From contig NC_022247.1 in the NCBI RefSeq assembly GCF_000463015.1, forward strand, positions 1,984,001-2,048,000: a stretch of 64,000 bases of DNA, given 5' to 3'. Both the position numbers and the translations under genes were made by a program. The DNA is from Variovorax paradoxus B4 (GTDB lineage Bacteria > Pseudomonadota > Gammaproteobacteria > Burkholderiales > Burkholderiaceae_C). The notes beneath the pieces are model-generated. The model was not told where the DNA came from. It was given only the letters and a program-made list of their open reading frames with translations, and did no database searches. How positions within the stretch are numbered: position 1 is the first letter of the stretch; each line of letters starts with the position of its first letter. Shown here one piece after another: positions 63,351 to 64,000 of the stretch.

Positions 63351-64000
63351 GCCGGGCGTCCAGCGCCACCAGGCGCTCGCGCAAGGCATCGGACGCGCGG
63401 GTCATCGGCGAGCGCAGCTCGTCGCGCATCGATCCGCCGTTCGCCAGCAGCGCCTTGAGCGGCCCCGGGTTCGGTTCGGCAAACAGCATCTCGATCAGCG
63501 GCTGCAGCGGCTGCCATTCGGCGCGCGCTTCTGCCAGCCGGTTCTCGGCCAGGAGGCGCAGCACCTGCACGAAGTGCCGGGTCTGCACGTGCCCGCTCGC
63601 CGCGATGGCGCCCACGCCGCCTTCGGCCACCGTGCCGAAGATCTGGTGGTCCTCGCCCGACAGCACCTGAAGCCTGCCATCGGCAATCACGGCGCGCGTC
63701 TTGGCCATGTCGCCGCCGCAGTCCTTGATGCCGCGGATGCGCGGGTGTTCGGCCAGCGCCAGCAGCGTTTCGCGCGTGAGGGTCGCGCCGGTGCGGTAGG
63801 GAATGTCGTAGACCAGCACCGGTGCCGCGCTGGCGTCGGCAATGGCGCGGAACCATTCGAGCAAACCGGCCTGCGAAGGCCGGATGTAGTGCGGCGCGGG
63901 CACCAGCAGCCCCGCCAGCGGCCATTCGGCGAGCCGGCGCACCCAGGCCGTCGTCTTGCCCAGGTGGTAGCCCGAGAGGCCCATGACGATCGGCAGCCCG
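63337..64000 (-). CDS. DapA-family (dihydrodipicolinate synthase-like) protein, 5' end beyond the window
   Basis: C-terminal 220 residues of a class I aldolase/lyase of the DapA/NanA family; the N-terminus lies beyond 64000. Visible catalytic residues are the Tyr in PVLVYDIPYRTG and the Schiff-base Lys in RGIKDCGGDM, with SGEDHQIFGTVAEGGVGAIA as the usual GGxG region. The tail with EPNPGPLKALLANGGSMRDE resembles true DapA and related lyases. It may be dihydrodipicolinate synthase or a paralogue. It overlaps the moaD 3' end by 14 bases. Confidence 0.9.
   Translation of the reverse strand, partial: GLPIVMGLSGYHLGKTTAWVRRLAEWPLAGLLVPAPHYIRPSQAGLLEWFRAIADASAAPVLVYDIPYRTGATLTRETLLALAEHPRIRGIKDCGGDMAKTRAVIADGRLQVLSGEDHQIFGTVAEGGVGAIAASGHVQTRHFVQVLRLLAENRLAEARAEWQPLQPLIEMLFAEPNPGPLKALLANGGSMRDELRSPMTRASDALRERLVALDARLSRP

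Overview
The window reads as a single chromosomal segment of a GC-rich betaproteobacterium of the Burkholderiales, most likely Comamonadaceae and probably Variovorax-like. The genus is inferred from protein flavour and gene order, not from a search. Supporting signs are the surE-pcm-nlpD-rpoS block, rpsF-priB-rpsR-rplI-dnaB, hupB-tRNA-Val-ppiD, an EF-P with Arg32 beside its rhamnosyltransferase EarP, a PHA phasin with a PhaR-type operator, and a Fur-linked tonB/exbB/exbD/hemP group. Coding density is about 90 percent. I see no insertion sequence, integrase, phage gene, CRISPR array or rRNA, so this is core genome with a few accessory genes.

Layout. 0-6.4 kb: dnaG, a YihY/BrkB membrane protein, an SDR dehydrogenase, phasin, and a histone-deacetylase-like hydrolase overlapping a thioesterase gene. 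6.4-14.6 kb: a duplicated-repeat periplasmic protein and CsbD, pncB, an NhaD-like antiporter, a 2-hydroxyacid reductase, rmuC, an MFS permease and an orphan HTH/membrane gene. 14.6-25 kb: LOG protein, enoyl-CoA hydratase, efp-earP, uvrC-pgsA-DMT permease, then a LysR gene divergent from a fluoroacetate-dehalogenase-type hydrolase and a tartrate dehydrogenase. 25-31.6 kb: hupB, tRNA-Val, ppiD, a histidine phosphatase, a GIY-YIG-like protein, YmgE, a YbhB/Raf-inhibitor-like protein, tRNA-His, an H-NS-like protein and a quinone reductase. 31.7-36.7 kb: surE-pcm-nlpD-rpoS-rlmD. 36.7-44.4 kb: an iron and redox block (HbpS/GlcG-like, hemP, exbD, exbB, tonB, bfd, cytochrome b561, bfr, ahpC, ahpF) carrying Fur-like and OxyR-like sites. 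44.4-48.6 kb: ppsR divergent from ppsA, then an unknown Ala/Pro-rich protein. 48.7-51.8 kb: the ribosomal/primosome operon and dnaB. 51.8-57 kb: a VOC-EVE-GyrI-WYL cassette, phoH, bcp and an Mth938-domain protein. 57.1-64 kb: alaA-hom-thrC, mobB-moeA-moaD and an incomplete DapA-family gene.

How the genes work together. Several adjacent pairs are functional partners: EarP modifies EF-P, PpsR controls PpsA, Bfd releases iron from Bfr, AhpF reduces AhpC, NlpD and RpoS share an operon, and Hom feeds ThrC. The iron/redox block joins TonB energisation, haem handling, iron storage and peroxide defence.

Most notable for a second look: (1) six genes have a -10-like hexamer exactly 6-7 nt before the start codon, suggesting leaderless mRNAs; (2) a complete fluoroacetate-dehalogenase catalytic set sits in an operon-like arrangement; (3) an orphan DNA-binding/membrane gene begins next to an A8 tract; (4) a VOC-EVE-GyrI-WYL cassette; (5) DnaA-box-like 9-mers precede dnaB; (6) a bacterioferritin appears to have Thr in place of ferroxidase ligand Glu127. 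No clearly new multi-gene system could be demonstrated from sequence alone.
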